Shown: positions 10,283-20,476, numbered from the stretch's first letter. The stretch is 64,000 nt of DNA from Corynebacterium halotolerans (GCF_001056295.1 NZ_JVMD01000024.1:62001-126000), one strand, 5' to 3'. Numbers and translations: made by a program. Notes: generated from the letters alone by a model not told the origin.

Positions 10283-11329
10283 ATGCCCGAAAACCCCCTG
10301 CACTCCGATTCGGCCGCGTCACCTTCCGACACTCCCGCGTCACCCGCCGGGAATTCCCCGGCCCCCGCCTCACCCGCCGGGAGTTCCACCGCTTCCGCTG
10401 CCGCGGATTCCCCCGCACCGGCGCCTCGGGGGCGGCGCGGCTTGGCGTTGTCGCCGTCGCGCGCCGGGGATTACCGCCAGTGCCCGCTGAAGTACCGGCT
10501 GCGGGCGATCGACAAGCTGCCCGAGCCGTCGACCGTCGCGCAGGTCAAGGGCACGCTCGTCCATGCGGTCCTGGAGCACATGCACGGCCGTCCGCGCGAG
10601 GAACGTTCGTACCCGGCCGCCGTGAAGCGGCTCAAGCCGACGTGGCAGGGGATGCTTGACGACGACCCGAGCGGTGAGCTTTCGAGGCTCGTCCCCGAAT
10701 CGGATCTGCTCGATTTCCTCGTCGAGTGCCGCGGCCTGCTGAAGGGCTACTTCATCATGGAGAACCCGACGGGCTTCGATGCGGCGGAGATCGAGAAGTT
10801 CGTGCAGATGACCCTCGGCGTGGACGTCCCGAGCCTCGGCGCTGATTACGGCGTGGAGGGCGACGGTGAGGCCGACGGCTCGGCCGGTTCGTCCGGTTCG
10901 GCCGGCTCCGGCGGCGTGCCGGTCCGCGGTTTCATCGACCGGGTCGACATCGCGCCGACGGGCCAGGTCCGCATCGTCGACTACAAGACAGGCAAAAAGC
11001 CCAACCCCCGGTTCCAGGATGAGGCATTGTTCCAGATGCGCTTCTACGCGCTGGTGTGGTGGCGGCTGACGGGTCACATTCCCGAGCAGCTGCGCCTGAT
11101 GTATCTGAAGGTCGCCGATGATCTGACCCACTCCCCGACGGCACCCGAGCTCGAGCGTTTCGAAGCCGAACTCGCCGAGCTGTGGGGTGCCATCGTCCGC
11201 GACGGCAGGTTCGGCGATTTCCGCCCGAAGAAGTCGAAGCTGTGCGGCTGGTGCTCCTTCCAGCAGCTGTGCCCGGCGTTCGGCGGCACCCCGCCGGAGT
11301 ACCCGGGGTGGCCCGGCGCCCACGCCTGA
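10283..11329 (+). CDS. RecB/Cas4-type PD-(D/E)XK exonuclease
   Basis: The 348-residue product is a RecB-family nuclease. LSPSRAGDYRQCPLKYRLR (about 56-74) is the N-terminal motif. GFIDRVD (about 216-222) and IVDYKTGK (231-238, with Asp233 and Lys235) form the catalytic PD-(D/E)XK core. Cys67 together with Cys321, Cys324 and Cys330 (LCGWCSFQQLC) has the spacing of the 4Fe-4S cluster of AddB/Cas4 nucleases. The first 50 residues are a Ser/Pro/Ala-rich disordered leader. A homologue sits here in other corynebacteria, so this is a core gene and not evidence of CRISPR. TAACCT lies 7 bases before the ATG, suggesting a leaderless mRNA. The substrate in vivo is not known. Confidence 0.9.
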   Translation: MPENPLHSDSAASPSDTPASPAGNSPAPASPAGSSTASAAADSPAPAPRGRRGLALSPSRAGDYRQCPLKYRLRAIDKLPEPSTVAQVKGTLVHAVLEHMHGRPREERSYPAAVKRLKPTWQGMLDDDPSGELSRLVPESDLLDFLVECRGLLKGYFIMENPTGFDAAEIEKFVQMTLGVDVPSLGADYGVEGDGEADGSAGSSGSAGSGGVPVRGFIDRVDIAPTGQVRIVDYKTGKKPNPRFQDEALFQMRFYALVWWRLTGHIPEQLRLMYLKVADDLTHSPTAPELERFEAELAELWGAIVRDGRFGDFRPKKSKLCGWCSFQQLCPAFGGTPPEYPGWPGAHA

Positions 11330-11449
11330 TTCGGGCCGACGCGCGGGCCCGAAACGATGATGGGATCCGGGATGCTTCCTGATATCTTCTTCCGATAAGA
11401 CGACCACGGAGCGGGCAGCGTCCGCCGACGAACCGGGGAGGAGATCGCG

Positions 11450-12040
11450 ATGAGCGGGCTTCGCGAACGGAAGAAGCGTCAGACGAGGTCGAGCCTGGCC
11501 ACCGCGGCCGTGGAGCTGCTGGTTTCGGAGGGAGATGAGGGCGCGACCGTCGCCGCCATCGCATCCCGGGCCGGCGTGTCCACGCGCACGTTCCACAACT
11601 ACTTCGCAGGCCGCGAAGACGCTTTCCTGTGCTTCCTGGAGGACACCTTCGCCGACTGGGTGTCGGAGATGCGCGAGGCCCCGGCCGGCGAGACCCCTTT
11701 CCGGGTTCTGCGCCGCCTCACGGTGGCCATGTACGACCGGCCCCGCGCCGATGCCGCCTCGGTGCCGAATCTGGCCACCGTGGTGGAGCACGTCCTCGCG
11801 GGGATGGGCCCGGAGGGCGGCGCCCGCGTGCGCGCGATATTCGACGAGCTGCGCGAGGCCGTCGTCAAGCGGTCCGGCGGCGACTTGTCGCCCTACCGCG
11901 CGCAGACGCTGATCCACGTGTGCCTGTCGGCGTCGGCCGCGGTGCTCGACGGCGTGCGGGACGAGGCGCTCGCCGACGGGCGAACCGTCCCGCAGCTTCT
12001 CGACGAGGCCTTCGACTTCGTGGCCGGGAAAATCGAATGA
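11450..12040 (+). CDS. TetR-family transcriptional regulator
   Basis: The 196-residue product has a classical TetR N-terminal helix-turn-helix (about residues 10-55, ATVAAIASRAGVSTRTFHNYF) and an all-helical C-terminal ligand domain. It follows a 120-base gap after the RecB-like nuclease and is preceded by GGGGAGGAGATCGCG, a strong ribosome-binding site. It converges with the dicarboxylate transporter gene. Target genes and ligand cannot be read from the sequence. The AT-rich stretch at about 11370-11400 (GATATCTTCTTCCGATAAG) in its own upstream region could hold its promoter and operator. Confidence 0.9.
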   Translation: MSGLRERKKRQTRSSLATAAVELLVSEGDEGATVAAIASRAGVSTRTFHNYFAGREDAFLCFLEDTFADWVSEMREAPAGETPFRVLRRLTVAMYDRPRADAASVPNLATVVEHVLAGMGPEGGARVRAIFDELREAVVKRSGGDLSPYRAQTLIHVCLSASAAVLDGVRDEALADGRTVPQLLDEAFDFVAGKIE

Positions 12041-12063
12041 CCCGCACCGGAATCCGGTGCGGG
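12041..12063. terminator. Hairpin between convergent TetR and dicarboxylate transporter genes
   Basis: A perfect 10-bp inverted repeat (CCCGCACCGG, loop AAT, CCGGTGCGGG) begins at the first base after the TetR stop codon. It serves both convergent genes by position. There is no T run on either side, so efficiency is uncertain. Confidence 0.5.
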
Positions 12064-12097
12064 CCAATCGACGTGCGACGGGTTCGGTGACCCGGCG

Positions 12098-13408
12098 TCA
12101 GAGAACGACGGCGCCGATGGCGAAGCCGAACACGACCGCCAGGGCGATGCACACCGTGCCCGGGATGAAGAACGGGTGGTCGACGACGTACTTGCCCAGC
12201 CGCGTCGAACCGGTGTCGTCCATCTCCACGGCCGCCAGCAGCGTCGGGTAGGTCGGCAGGACGAACAGCGCCGACACCGCGGCGAAGCTGGCCACGGCGG
12301 TCAGCGGGCTGACGCCCACCGCGAGGGCCGCAGGGATCATGGCCTTCGCCGTCGCGGCCTGCGAGTACAGCAGCGCGGAGGCGAAGAAGAGGATCACGGC
12401 CAGCAGCCACGGCCACTGCGTGAGCAGGTCGCCGGCGGTGCTCTTGATGCCGTCGATGTGGGCGTTGACCAGGGTCGTGCCCAACCAGGCCACGCCCATG
12501 ACGCACACGCAGGCGCTCATGCCGGACTTAAACACCTGGGTGCCGGGCACCTCGGCGGCCGGGATCTTGGCCACGGCGACGATCAGGCCGGCGGTGGCCA
12601 GCATGATGGCCATGATGGCCTCGTTGCGCGGCAGCGCCGGGTCCTTGATCAGGCCCAGCTGGTCCGAGATCATGGTCGCGTAGACCATGACGACGAGGAT
12701 CGCCGCCAGGAAGATGACCACGGAGGCCTTCGCGCCGCGCGGAGCCTCGAAGGACGCGGCCCCCTGCGGCGGCTTGACCAGGCCGTCGGCGAGGCGCTGC
12801 TTGTACACCGGGTCATCGTCGAGCTCGGGGCCGAGCCGCTGGACCAGGAAGGACGTCACGATCACCGCCAGCAGCGTCGCGGGGATGACCACCGCCAGCA
12901 GCTGCAGGTAACCCACGCCGCGGGGCTCGAGAACCGAGGCCATGAACACTACCGCCGCGGAAATCGGCGATGCCGTGATGGCCATCTGCGAGGCGACGAC
13001 CGAAATGGACAGCGGGCGCGACGGGCGCACGCCGCCTTCCTTCGAGACCTCCACGATGACGGGGAGGGTGGAGAAGGCGGTGTGGCCGGTGCCGGCCAGC
13101 ACGGTCATCGACCACGTCACCAACGGGGCCAGCGTGGTCACGCGCTTCGGGTTGCGCCGCAGCAGCCGTTCGGCGAGGTGGACCAGGTAGTCCATGCCGC
13201 CCGCCCGCTGCATGGCGGAAATGGCCGCGATGACGGCCATGATGATGCCGATGACGTCGAAGGGGATGTCCTCCGCCTTGACCGGCGTGCCCAGGGCGCC
13301 GAGCAACAGCACGCCGGCGCCGCCGGCGAAGCCGATGCCGACGGAGCCCCACCGGGCGCCGATGATCAGCGCGGCGACGACAACGAGGATCTGGGCCGCG
13401 AGCATCAT
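12098..13408 (-). CDS. Anaerobic C4-dicarboxylate transporter, DcuA/DcuB family
   Basis: The 436-residue polytopic protein resembles DcuA/DcuB, which exchange fumarate or aspartate for succinate across the cytoplasmic membrane. It shares the family segments [18 protein letters not shown] TM2, [17 protein letters not shown], and [18 protein letters not shown]. About ten or more hydrophobic segments cover the length. Its start overlaps the aspA stop by four bases, so transporter and aspartase are translated together. That fits import of aspartate and export of fumarate or succinate under oxygen limitation. Exact substrate preference cannot be decided from sequence. Confidence 0.9.
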   Translation of the reverse strand: MMLAAQILVVVAALIIGARWGSVGIGFAGGAGVLLLGALGTPVKAEDIPFDVIGIIMAVIAAISAMQRAGGMDYLVHLAERLLRRNPKRVTTLAPLVTWSMTVLAGTGHTAFSTLPVIVEVSKEGGVRPSRPLSISVVASQMAITASPISAAVVFMASVLEPRGVGYLQLLAVVIPATLLAVIVTSFLVQRLGPELDDDPVYKQRLADGLVKPPQGAASFEAPRGAKASVVIFLAAILVVMVYATMISDQLGLIKDPALPRNEAIMAIMLATAGLIVAVAKIPAAEVPGTQVFKSGMSACVCVMGVAWLGTTLVNAHIDGIKSTAGDLLTQWPWLLAVILFFASALLYSQAATAKAMIPAALAVGVSPLTAVASFAAVSALFVLPTYPTLLAAVEMDDTGSTRLGKYVVDHPFFIPGTVCIALAVVFGFAIGAVVL

Positions 13409-15003
13409 TGGAGGTCGCCGGCTTCCGGTTCCCGGTCGTCGGCGTCGGAGGCGTCGGTGGCGGCGCCCGCGTCATCGGCGGAGGTATCGGGGTTCTCGGG
13501 GTCCGCGTCCTCGTCGTTCGGCGTCAGGCCGAGTTCGGCGAGCCGGGTCTCCCCGGCCACGTACCGCTTGCCGCGGTACTCCGGGTGCATGAGGTTGTCC
13601 GTGGACAGGATCCGGTCCAGCTCGGCTTCGTCCAGCAGCCCGCGCTCCAGGACGATCTCGCGCACGCCGCGGCCCGTCTCGGCGGCCTCGCGGCCGACGA
13701 CGTCGCCCTCGTGGTGGCCGATGACCGGGTTGAGGTAGGTGACGATGCCGATGGAGTTGTCGACGTAGGCGCGGCAGACCTCCGGGTTGGCGGTGATGCC
13801 GGTGATGCACTTGGTGCGCAGGGTCGTCGCCGCGCGGCGCATCAGGCCGATCGACTCGAACAGGCACTGCGCGATGACCGGCTCCATGACGTTGAGCTGC
13901 AGCTGCCCGGCCTCCGCGGCCATGGACAGCGTCACGTCGTTGCCGAAGACCTTGAAGCAGACCTGGTTGACGACCTCCGGGATGACCGGGTTGACCTTCG
14001 CCGGCATGATCGACGAACCCGCCTGGCGTTCCGGCAGGTTGATCTCGTTGAGGCCCGCGCGCGGTCCGGAGGACAGCAGGCGCAGGTCGTTGCACGTCTT
14101 GGACAGCTTCATGGCCGTGCGCTTGAGGGCCGAGTGGACGTTGACGTAGCCGCCGGTGTCGGAAGTGGCCTCGATGAGGTCCTTCGCGGAGGTGACCTCC
14201 AGCCCGGTGACCTCGCGCAGCGCCTGCACGACCGCCTTCTGGTAGCCGGCCGGGGCATTGACGCCGGTGCCGATGGCGGTGGCGCCGAGGTTGACCTCGA
14301 GCAGCAGCTCGCCGGCGTGCGCGAGCACGGCGTGCTCCTCGGCAAGGTTGTTGCCGAAGGCGTGGAACGCCTGGCCCAGGGTCATGGGCACCGCGTCCTG
14401 CAGCTGCGTGCGACCCATGGTGATGACGTCGTTGAACTCGTCGCCCTTGGCGTGGAGCGAGTGTTCGAGCTCATCCAGCTCGACGAGCAGCGACTGCAGC
14501 GCGATGTGCACGGCGAGGCGGAAACCCGTCGGGTAGGCGTCGTTGGTCGACTGGCACTGGTTGACGTCGTCGTTGGGGTTGACGACGTCGTACCGGCCCT
14601 TGGGGAAGCCGAGGTACTCCAGGGCCAGGTTGGCGATGACCTCGTTGGTGTTCATGTTGATGCTGGTGCCCGCGCCGCCCTGGAACAGGTCCGTGGGGAA
14701 CTGATCCTGGCAGCGGTGGTTGACCAGCACCTGGTCGCAGGCCCAGATGATGGCGTCGGCGACGTCGGACGGGATGGTGTGGATGCGGCGGTTGGCGATG
14801 GCCGTGGCCTTCTTTACCATCACCATGCCGCGGATGAACTCCGGGACGTCGTTGACGGACGTGCCGGAGATGGAGAAATTCTCGATCGCGCGCATCGTGT
14901 GCACGCCGTAGTAGGCGTCCGCCGGCACTTCCCGGTCACCCAGGAGGTCGGTTTCGATCCGGAATCCGTCAGCCGGCGCCTTCTCGTTTCCAAATGTGCT
15001 CAT
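13405..15003 (-). CDS. aspA: Aspartate ammonia-lyase
   Basis: AspA converts aspartate reversibly into fumarate and ammonia. The product of about 532 residues carries the superfamily signature [15 protein letters not shown] and the substrate-binding segments [12 protein letters not shown] and [12 protein letters not shown]. Fumarase would read similarly, but the N-terminus ([29 protein letters not shown]) and length match aspartases. The last 50 residues form an Asp/Glu/Ala-rich tail that extends past the usual 470-residue enzyme. The start is uncertain. The ATG at 15003 (MSTFGNEK) is used here, and in-frame alternatives lie at 15015 and 15039. It overlaps the downstream transporter gene. Confidence 0.93.
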   Translation of the reverse strand: MSTFGNEKAPADGFRIETDLLGDREVPADAYYGVHTMRAIENFSISGTSVNDVPEFIRGMVMVKKATAIANRRIHTIPSDVADAIIWACDQVLVNHRCQDQFPTDLFQGGAGTSINMNTNEVIANLALEYLGFPKGRYDVVNPNDDVNQCQSTNDAYPTGFRLAVHIALQSLLVELDELEHSLHAKGDEFNDVITMGRTQLQDAVPMTLGQAFHAFGNNLAEEHAVLAHAGELLLEVNLGATAIGTGVNAPAGYQKAVVQALREVTGLEVTSAKDLIEATSDTGGYVNVHSALKRTAMKLSKTCNDLRLLSSGPRAGLNEINLPERQAGSSIMPAKVNPVIPEVVNQVCFKVFGNDVTLSMAAEAGQLQLNVMEPVIAQCLFESIGLMRRAATTLRTKCITGITANPEVCRAYVDNSIGIVTYLNPVIGHHEGDVVGREAAETGRGVREIVLERGLLDEAELDRILSTDNLMHPEYRGKRYVAGETRLAELGLTPNDEDADPENPDTSADDAGAATDASDADDREPEAGDLQ

Positions 15004-15148
15004 GAGGTTGAGCATACGTGCCGAAACGCGAAATGGCACGCGTCAGTGCAGGTCGGATCGATAAAGTGATGGGAATAACCAGACCTCATCATATTCATCG
15101 ATGGGGGCGATGAGAGTCGCTTCGGTCATGGGTTGCCGCTTCCCCATC

Positions 15149-15197
15149 GAAAAAACGAACGGGGCCCGGCGCCTCCGAAGTCGGGGCGCCGGGCCCC
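15149..15197 (-). terminator. Rho-independent terminator of the his genes
   Basis: A perfect 13-bp GC-rich stem (arms 15161-15173 and 15185-15197) lies 20 bases after the hisG stop. On the minus strand it is followed by GTTCGTTTTTTCG. This is the clearest intrinsic terminator on the minus strand and insulates aspA from hisG. Confidence 0.9.
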
Positions 15198-15217
15198 GTC
15201 GGGCCCGATTTCGGGCG

Positions 15218-16069
15218 TCAGATTCGCGCGATGCGGATGTCGGAGGCGAGGATCGCCTCGGCGCCGAGGCCCGCGAGCTGGTCCATGATGGGGTTCGCGC
15301 GGTCGCGCGGGACCATGGCGCGCACGGCGACCCAATCCTCGTGGGCCAGCGGCGACACCGTGGGGCCGGACAGGCCCGGGGTGATGCGGGAGGCCTCGTC
15401 GACCTTGTCGGCGGTGATGTTGTAGTCCAGCATCATGTAGTTCTTGGCGTGGAGGATGCCGGTCAGGCGGCGCAGGAAGACGTTCTGCGCCTCGGTGACC
15501 TCGTTGTCGCGGCGGCCGACGACGACGGCCTCGGAGTCGCACAGCGAGTCGCCGAAGACCGCCAGGCCCTGCTTGCGCAGCGTGCGGCCGGTGGACACGA
15601 CGTCGGCGATGGCGTCGGCGACGCCCAGGCGGATGGAGATCTCCACCGCGCCGTCCAGGCGGATGACCTCGGCCTCGATGCCGCGGGCCTTGAGGTCCTC
15701 GCGCACCAGGTTCGGGTAGGACGTGGCGATGCGCTTGCCCGCCAGGCCCTCCACCGTCCACTCCTCGTCCGCCGGAGCGGCGTAGCGGAAGGTCGACGCA
15801 CCGAAGCCGAGGGTGAGCACCTCGGCGACCGGGGCGAGCGAGTCGGCGGCCAGGTCACGGCCGGTGATGCCCAGGTCCAGATGGCCGTTGCCCACGTACA
15901 CCGGGATGTCCTTCGGGCGGAGGAAGTAGAACTCGATCTGGTTGGCCTCGTCGGCCACCGACAGGCTCTTTGATTCCCCGCGGCCCGGGTATCCGGCTTC
16001 CCGGAGGATTTCCAGGGCGGCCTCGGAGAGGGAGCCCTTGTTGGGCACTGCGACTCGCAGGATGGTCAC
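15218..16069 (-). CDS. hisG: ATP phosphoribosyltransferase HisG
   Basis: HisG catalyses the first step of histidine synthesis, joining ATP and PRPP. The 283-residue length is that of the long, hexameric, histidine-feedback-inhibited form. The start [19 protein letters not shown], the middle DLGITGRDL and the PRPP-binding segment [18 protein letters not shown] are typical. The C-terminal region (about 210-283, [18 protein letters not shown]) is the regulatory ACT-like domain. It lies 36 bases after hisE on the same strand and is closed by a strong terminator, so hisE-hisG form one unit as in other corynebacteria. Confidence 0.97.
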   Translation of the reverse strand: MTILRVAVPNKGSLSEAALEILREAGYPGRGESKSLSVADEANQIEFYFLRPKDIPVYVGNGHLDLGITGRDLAADSLAPVAEVLTLGFGASTFRYAAPADEEWTVEGLAGKRIATSYPNLVREDLKARGIEAEVIRLDGAVEISIRLGVADAIADVVSTGRTLRKQGLAVFGDSLCDSEAVVVGRRDNEVTEAQNVFLRRLTGILHAKNYMMLDYNITADKVDEASRITPGLSGPTVSPLAHEDWVAVRAMVPRDRANPIMDQLAGLGAEAILASDIRIARI

Positions 16070-16105
16070 GATGTTGCTCCTCGTTGTTCGGTGCGGCGGT
16101 GGCGC

Positions 16106-16381
16106 TTACAGGTACTTGTAGACGTCTTCCGGCGTCAGCCCGCGCTGCACCATGACGACCTGGGTCCAATACATGAGCTGCGAGATCTCCTCGGCGAGCT
16201 CGTCGTCGGACTGGTACTCCGCGGCCATCCAGACTTCGGCGGCCTCTTCCACGATCTTCTTGCCCTGGAAATGCACGCCGGCGTCGAGCGCCTTGACGGT
16301 GCCCGAACCCTCGGGGCGGGTGGCCGCCTTGTCCTTCAGTTCCGCGAAGAGGTCATCGAAGTTTTTCACGCGCACCATCAT
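16106..16381 (-). CDS. hisE: Phosphoribosyl-ATP pyrophosphatase HisE
   Basis: HisE hydrolyses phosphoribosyl-ATP, the second step of histidine synthesis. The product of about 91 residues has the all-alpha MazG-like motifs [17 protein letters not shown] and [15 protein letters not shown], with the metal-binding EExxE pattern. The usual family start ([11 protein letters not shown]) sits just inside the first ATG pair at 16381/16378. A longer frame to 16423 has no homology and was not used. It is a stand-alone HisE, not fused to HisI, as is normal in actinobacteria. Confidence 0.94.
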   Translation of the reverse strand: MMVRVKNFDDLFAELKDKAATRPEGSGTVKALDAGVHFQGKKIVEEAAEVWMAAEYQSDDELAEEISQLMYWTQVVMVQRGLTPEDVYKYL

Positions 16382-16526
16382 TCCACGCGGCTCTTTGCGT
16401 TGCGACGGGAGGGTGCGCCACATGGGCGTCGTAAAGCGGGAAGACGGCGCGGATGATGGGCACCTCGGCTGCGACGGTGACGCGGGTCAGGAGCCCGGAC
16501 AGCGAGTGCGTCGCCGGATGAAGGGC

Positions 16527-17225
16527 CTACTCCGACAGTCGCGCGTGGACGGCGCGGAGGTCGTCGATGGTCCAGCCGTCGAGGTCTCCGTCGAGATGTT
16601 CGGCGGGCGGCGCGAACTCGGCGATCGCGTCGGCGGGAGGGGCTGCCTGCGGCATCGGCGCCCACAGGACCCGGCAGCCGGCACCGAGGGCGGAGCGCAC
16701 GCCGGTGACCGAGTCCTCCAGGGCCAGGCACTCGGCCGGGTCGACGCCGGCGATCTCGGCTCCGCGCAGGTACGGGTCCGGGGCGGGCTTGCCGGCGGGG
16801 ACCTCGTCGCCGCAGACGGTGTCGGTGAAGGCGTCGCGTCCCATCGCGTCGATGCAGTAGTCGGCGACGCGGCGGCGGGTGTTGGTCACCAGCACCACCG
16901 GGATGTCGGCGTCGTGGGCCTGCTCGATCAGGGAGCGCACGCCGGGGCGCCACTCGATGCCGCGCTCGGCGATCAGCTGCGCCACGCGTGACTCCATGAA
17001 CGCCGACTCGCGGGCGATGACCTCATCGGTGACCTCCACCCCGGCGTGGTTCGCGCAGATGGTGATCGTGTCCGGCAACGTGTTGCCGATGCACTTCGCC
17101 CGCAGCTCCGGCGTCAGGCGCCTGCCCAACCGCTCGGAGCAGTCGTAGGTGGCCACCTCCCACAGGGGCTCGGTGTCGATGAGGCTGCCGTCCATGTCCC
17201 AGAGAATCGCTCGCACCCCCGCCAC
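16527..17225 (-). CDS. HAD-superfamily phosphatase (beta-phosphoglucomutase-like)
   Basis: The 232-residue product is a HAD hydrolase with nucleophile motif LWDMDGSLIDTEP (Asp10, Asp12), a helical cap (about 20-85), motif II VVLVTNTRR and the late motifs GKPAPDPY and LEDSVTGV. The substrate is unknown. A homologue lies between hisE and metH in corynebacteria. The gene starts at a GTG at 17225. Its first 88 codons, plus a few upstream bases, are duplicated on the far side of the island at 34559-34828. The copy here is intact, so the island sits immediately upstream of a functional gene. Confidence 0.92.
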   Translation of the reverse strand: MAGVRAILWDMDGSLIDTEPLWEVATYDCSERLGRRLTPELRAKCIGNTLPDTITICANHAGVEVTDEVIARESAFMESRVAQLIAERGIEWRPGVRSLIEQAHDADIPVVLVTNTRRRVADYCIDAMGRDAFTDTVCGDEVPAGKPAPDPYLRGAEIAGVDPAECLALEDSVTGVRSALGAGCRVLWAPMPQAAPPADAIAEFAPPAEHLDGDLDGWTIDDLRAVHARLSE

Positions 17226-17230
17226 GGTAG
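16961..17230. repeat. 270-bp direct repeat, left copy (5' end of the HAD gene)
   Basis: These bases match 34559-34828 in the same orientation with no indels and six substitutions (264 of 270 identical). Identity stops sharply at both ends. All six differences are silent third- or first-base changes in Ser, Asp, Thr and Leu codons. The repeat pair brackets the four-gene defence island. Confidence 0.95.
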
Positions 17231-17360
17231 CCGGGGTGCGTGGGAAGTGCCGCGTGAGTTTCGCCCCGGGGTGGGCGTTTCGACGGAGCGGGTGACCCGT
17301 GCGGGGTCGACGGCGGCTCGCGTTCGGTGAGTGGGTTCCAGGGCCCCGTTAGATCGTCGT

Positions 17361-17376
17361 TCGATCGGCGGTTCGA
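17361..17376. promoter_or_regulatory. Candidate LexA (SOS) box upstream of the defence operon
   Basis: TCGATCGGCGGTTCGA matches the actinobacterial SOS-box pattern TCGAAC-N4-GTTCGA at 11 of 12 fixed positions. It lies about 43 bases upstream of the TACGGT box of the operon. An overlapping shorter inverted repeat, GATCG-TCGTT-CGATC, is at 17352-17366. Binding is inferred only from the match. Confidence 0.4.
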
Positions 17377-17418
17377 GAAACGCCATGCCCCGTGGTCCGG
17401 TCGATCCGGCATTTTGGC

Positions 17419-17424
17419 TACGGT
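17419..17424 (+). promoter_or_regulatory. Minus-10 box of the defence operon, leaderless arrangement
   Basis: TACGGT (TAnnnT) ends 7 bases before the ATG at 17432. No clear minus-35 hexamer is present. The spacing implies that the first gene of the operon is translated from a leaderless mRNA. Confidence 0.45.
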
Positions 17425-17431
17425 TTCGTTT

Positions 17432-20400
17432 ATGAGAATTTCCTCCACCGGACCGGTGGATTCCGCTGCCGTCGACACTGCCGTTGACGCCGCCGCCACC
17501 GATTACGCGGGGCTGGCGCCGGGCGCGACGGTAATCGTGCGTGACGAGGAATGGCTGGTCACCAATGTGGCCCGGGCGACGGACGGGTGGATGATCACCG
17601 TCCGCGGGCGTTCGGAGTACGTCAAGGACAAGCCGGCGACGTTCTTCTCGCGGCTCGATGACATCCGGGTGTTCGATCCGGCGGCGGTGACGGTGAAGGC
17701 GGACGACTCCCCGGGCTACCGCCGCACGCGCCTGTGGCTTGAGACGATTATGCGGCAGACGCCGGTGCCGCTTCACCAGGACAAGCTGGCCGTTGCAACG
17801 CGAATGCTCGCCGACCCGCTGGACTATCAGCTCTCGGCGGTGCGGAAGGCGCTCAGCGCCGACAACATCCGCCCGCGCGTGCTCATCGCCGACGCGGTCG
17901 GTCTGGGCAAGACGCTCGAGATGGGCATGATCCTGGCGGAGCTCATCCGCCGGGGCCGCGGCGACCGCATCTTGGTGGTCACGCCGCGGCACGTGCTCGA
18001 GCAGTTCCAGCAGGAGATGTGGGCCCGTTTCGCCCTGCCGCTGGTGCGTCTGGACTCGGTGGGCATCCAGCGGGTGCGGCAGAAGTTGCCGGCGTCGCGG
18101 AACCCGTTCACGTATTTCCCGCGGGTCATCGTGTCGATGGACACGTTGAAGTCGCCCAAGTACCGGGCTCAGCTGGAGAAGGTGCGCTGGGATGCGGTGG
18201 TCATCGACGAAATCCACAACGCCACCAACGTCGGCACGCAGAACAATGAGCTGGCGCGGGTGCTGGCGCCGACCACGGAGGCGCTGATTCTCGCGTCGGC
18301 GACCCCGCACAACGGTGACCCGGAGTCGTTCAAGGAGATTCTGCGGTTGTTGGATCCCACCTCCGTGCTTCCCGACGGTTCGGTGGACAAGTCCGCACTG
18401 GAACGCCTGATTATCCGCAGGCACCGGCACAGTGACGAGGTTGCCGCGGTGGTCGGGCACCAGTGGGCGGAGCGCGCCGAACCGAAGAACGTCATCGTCG
18501 ACGTGTACCCGGAGGAGCAGGCGGTCGTCGACGAGCTCGAGCGGACGTGGCTGCATCCGGAGCCCGGTCAGGCGGTGACCGACGACCGGCTGTTCCCGTG
18601 GACGCTCATCAAGGCTTTCTTCTCCTCGCCGGCCGCGCTGGCGGAATCGGTGGAGGGTCGGCTGAAGCGCATCGACGCCGGGGACGAAAGGCAGCGGCAG
18701 GCGTTGGAACGGCTGCGCGACCTCAACGCGAAGATCGAGGCCGGGGACTCGGGCAAGTATCGGGCGCTGCACGACTACCTGGGCGAAATCGGCGTGGGCC
18801 GCGGTTCGCAGACCCGCGCGGTGATCTTCTCCGAGCGCGTCAAGACCCTGGAGTGGCTGCAGGAAAACCTGTCGAAGGACCTGGGCTTGGCGAAGGGCGC
18901 CGTGGAAATCATGCACGGCGGCATGTCGGACCAGGAGCAGATGCGGCTCATCGACGAGTTCAAGCGCACGGACACCCCGCTTCGCATTCTCGTCACCGGC
19001 GACGTGGCCAGTGAGGGCGTGAACCTGCATGCGCAGTGCCACAACCTCATCCATTACGACATTCCGTGGTCGTTGATCCGCATCCAGCAGCGCAACGGCC
19101 GCATCGACCGGTACGGGCAGCTGCAGAATCCCGTCATCGCGACGCTGGTTATGGACCCGGAGGGCGAGAACTTCTCCAGTGAAGTCCACGTGCTCACGCG
19201 GCTGATGGAGCGCGAACATGAGGCGCACAAGGCGCTCGGCGATGTCGCGTCGCTGATGGGGCAGCATTCGGTGGCCCGCGAGGAAGACGCCATCCGTGAA
19301 GTGCTGCGCGGCAACCGGCCCTTCGACGACGTGGTCAAGGACCCGGAGGAGATCATCGCCGGGGGTGTGACAGACATCGACATGTGGATGGAGCTGGCCG
19401 CTTCGGTTGAAGCCGAGACTGATGCGGAGGCATCGCTTGTTTCGCTCGACTCCCCGGCATCCTCTGAGCCCGCGATCACGTCCGGGATTGGTGCCCGCGA
19501 TGGCGGTCAGACGCTTTACAAGTCCGAAATCGAGTATCTGGAAGCCGCGTTGGAGGAAGCCTTCCTCGGCGTTCCTCAGGATGTGCCGGAACGCGGCGGC
19601 GTGTCCTACCGCAGACACGACCATGGTGTCGCCGAACTCGTGCCGACGGCGGATTTGAAGGCCCGTTTCGATCTGCTGCCCCAGGACTATTTGGCGTACC
19701 GGCGGGTCAAGGACAAGGTGACCTTGGCCGTCACCCCGGAGCTGGGCAACCGGAGCATGAAGGACGCCCGCGAGGGCGACTCGGAATCGACGTGGCCGAA
19801 GGCCCATTTCCTCGGGCCGCTGCACCCGGTGTCGGAATGGGCGGCTGAGCGTGCACTGCCGTCGATGGCCCGCCGGGAGATTCCGGCGGTGCGCGGCGCC
19901 GTCGCCTCCCCGACGGTGCTGTTGCTGGGGACGCTGACCAACAAGCGGGGCCAGGTCATCTCCCGCGCGTTGGTCACGGTCGAATCCTTCCGGCCGCCGT
20001 TCCCGGGGGCCGAGCCGATGCTCCAGGCCAACGCCATTCCCGATGGCGTCGCCTGGTTGGAGTCGGTCGGGCTCGGCCGTGACGCCGTGAACACGGGAGC
20101 GGTGGCGATGGACGAGGCGGAGATTACCGCGCTCGTGCGGGATTCGGTGCGGGCGGCGCACGGTGCGATGACTCCGATGCTGTCCGCGGCCGCCGAGACA
20201 GCCCGTCGGCGTATCGGCTCCTGGAGTGAGCGCGCCGAACGGTGGGTCGCCATGAACGAGGGGCATTCGGCGGGGCAGCGGGCCCTCATCCGGTCCGAGC
20301 GGGAGCTCGCGGAGGAGCGGGCGCTGGCCGCGGCCATTGAGCCGGATATCGAACGCCGGCTCGTGCGGCCGCTCCTCGTGGTGTTGCCGATGAGTACGCC

Positions 20401-20476
20401 TTCGGCGACGGGCGGCAACGAGCCCACCAATCCCGCCTCCTCTTCGCCGTCCGCGACCGCACCGAAGGAGAACTGA
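17432..20476 (+). CDS. SNF2-family helicase, DISARM DrmD-like
   Basis: The protein of about 1014 residues is a HepA/SNF2-type translocase. Walker A ADAVGLGKT lies near 153-161, motif II VVIDEIHNAT near 257-266, and motif III SATPHNG near 289-295. The helicase C lobe has LVTGDVASEGVNLHAQ and the motif VI QQRNGRIDRYGQ. A long C-terminal part (about 680-1014) has no motif I recognise. In DISARM class 1 an SNF2 protein of this kind (DrmD) precedes the adenine methylase, exactly as here. The start at ATG 17432 (MRISSTGPV) was chosen over 17327 because TACGGT lies 7 bases before it and homology begins later. The next gene starts 1 base after the stop. It presumably moves along DNA during recognition of foreign DNA. 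Confidence 0.85.
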   Translation: MRISSTGPVDSAAVDTAVDAAATDYAGLAPGATVIVRDEEWLVTNVARATDGWMITVRGRSEYVKDKPATFFSRLDDIRVFDPAAVTVKADDSPGYRRTRLWLETIMRQTPVPLHQDKLAVATRMLADPLDYQLSAVRKALSADNIRPRVLIADAVGLGKTLEMGMILAELIRRGRGDRILVVTPRHVLEQFQQEMWARFALPLVRLDSVGIQRVRQKLPASRNPFTYFPRVIVSMDTLKSPKYRAQLEKVRWDAVVIDEIHNATNVGTQNNELARVLAPTTEALILASATPHNGDPESFKEILRLLDPTSVLPDGSVDKSALERLIIRRHRHSDEVAAVVGHQWAERAEPKNVIVDVYPEEQAVVDELERTWLHPEPGQAVTDDRLFPWTLIKAFFSSPAALAESVEGRLKRIDAGDERQRQALERLRDLNAKIEAGDSGKYRALHDYLGEIGVGRGSQTRAVIFSERVKTLEWLQENLSKDLGLAKGAVEIMHGGMSDQEQMRLIDEFKRTDTPLRILVTGDVASEGVNLHAQCHNLIHYDIPWSLIRIQQRNGRIDRYGQLQNPVIATLVMDPEGENFSSEVHVLTRLMEREHEAHKALGDVASLMGQHSVAREEDAIREVLRGNRPFDDVVKDPEEIIAGGVTDIDMWMELAASVEAETDAEASLVSLDSPASSEPAITSGIGARDGGQTLYKSEIEYLEAALEEAFLGVPQDVPERGGVSYRRHDHGVAELVPTADLKARFDLLPQDYLAYRRVKDKVTLAVTPELGNRSMKDAREGDSESTWPKAHFLGPLHPVSEWAAERALPSMARREIPAVRGAVASPTVLLLGTLTNKRGQVISRALVTVESFRPPFPGAEPMLQANAIPDGVAWLESVGLGRDAVNTGAVAMDEAEITALVRDSVRAAHGAMTPMLSAAAETARRRIGSWSERAERWVAMNEGHSAGQRALIRSERELAEERALAAAIEPDIERRLVRPLLVVLPMSTPSATGGNEPTNPASSSPSATAPKEN

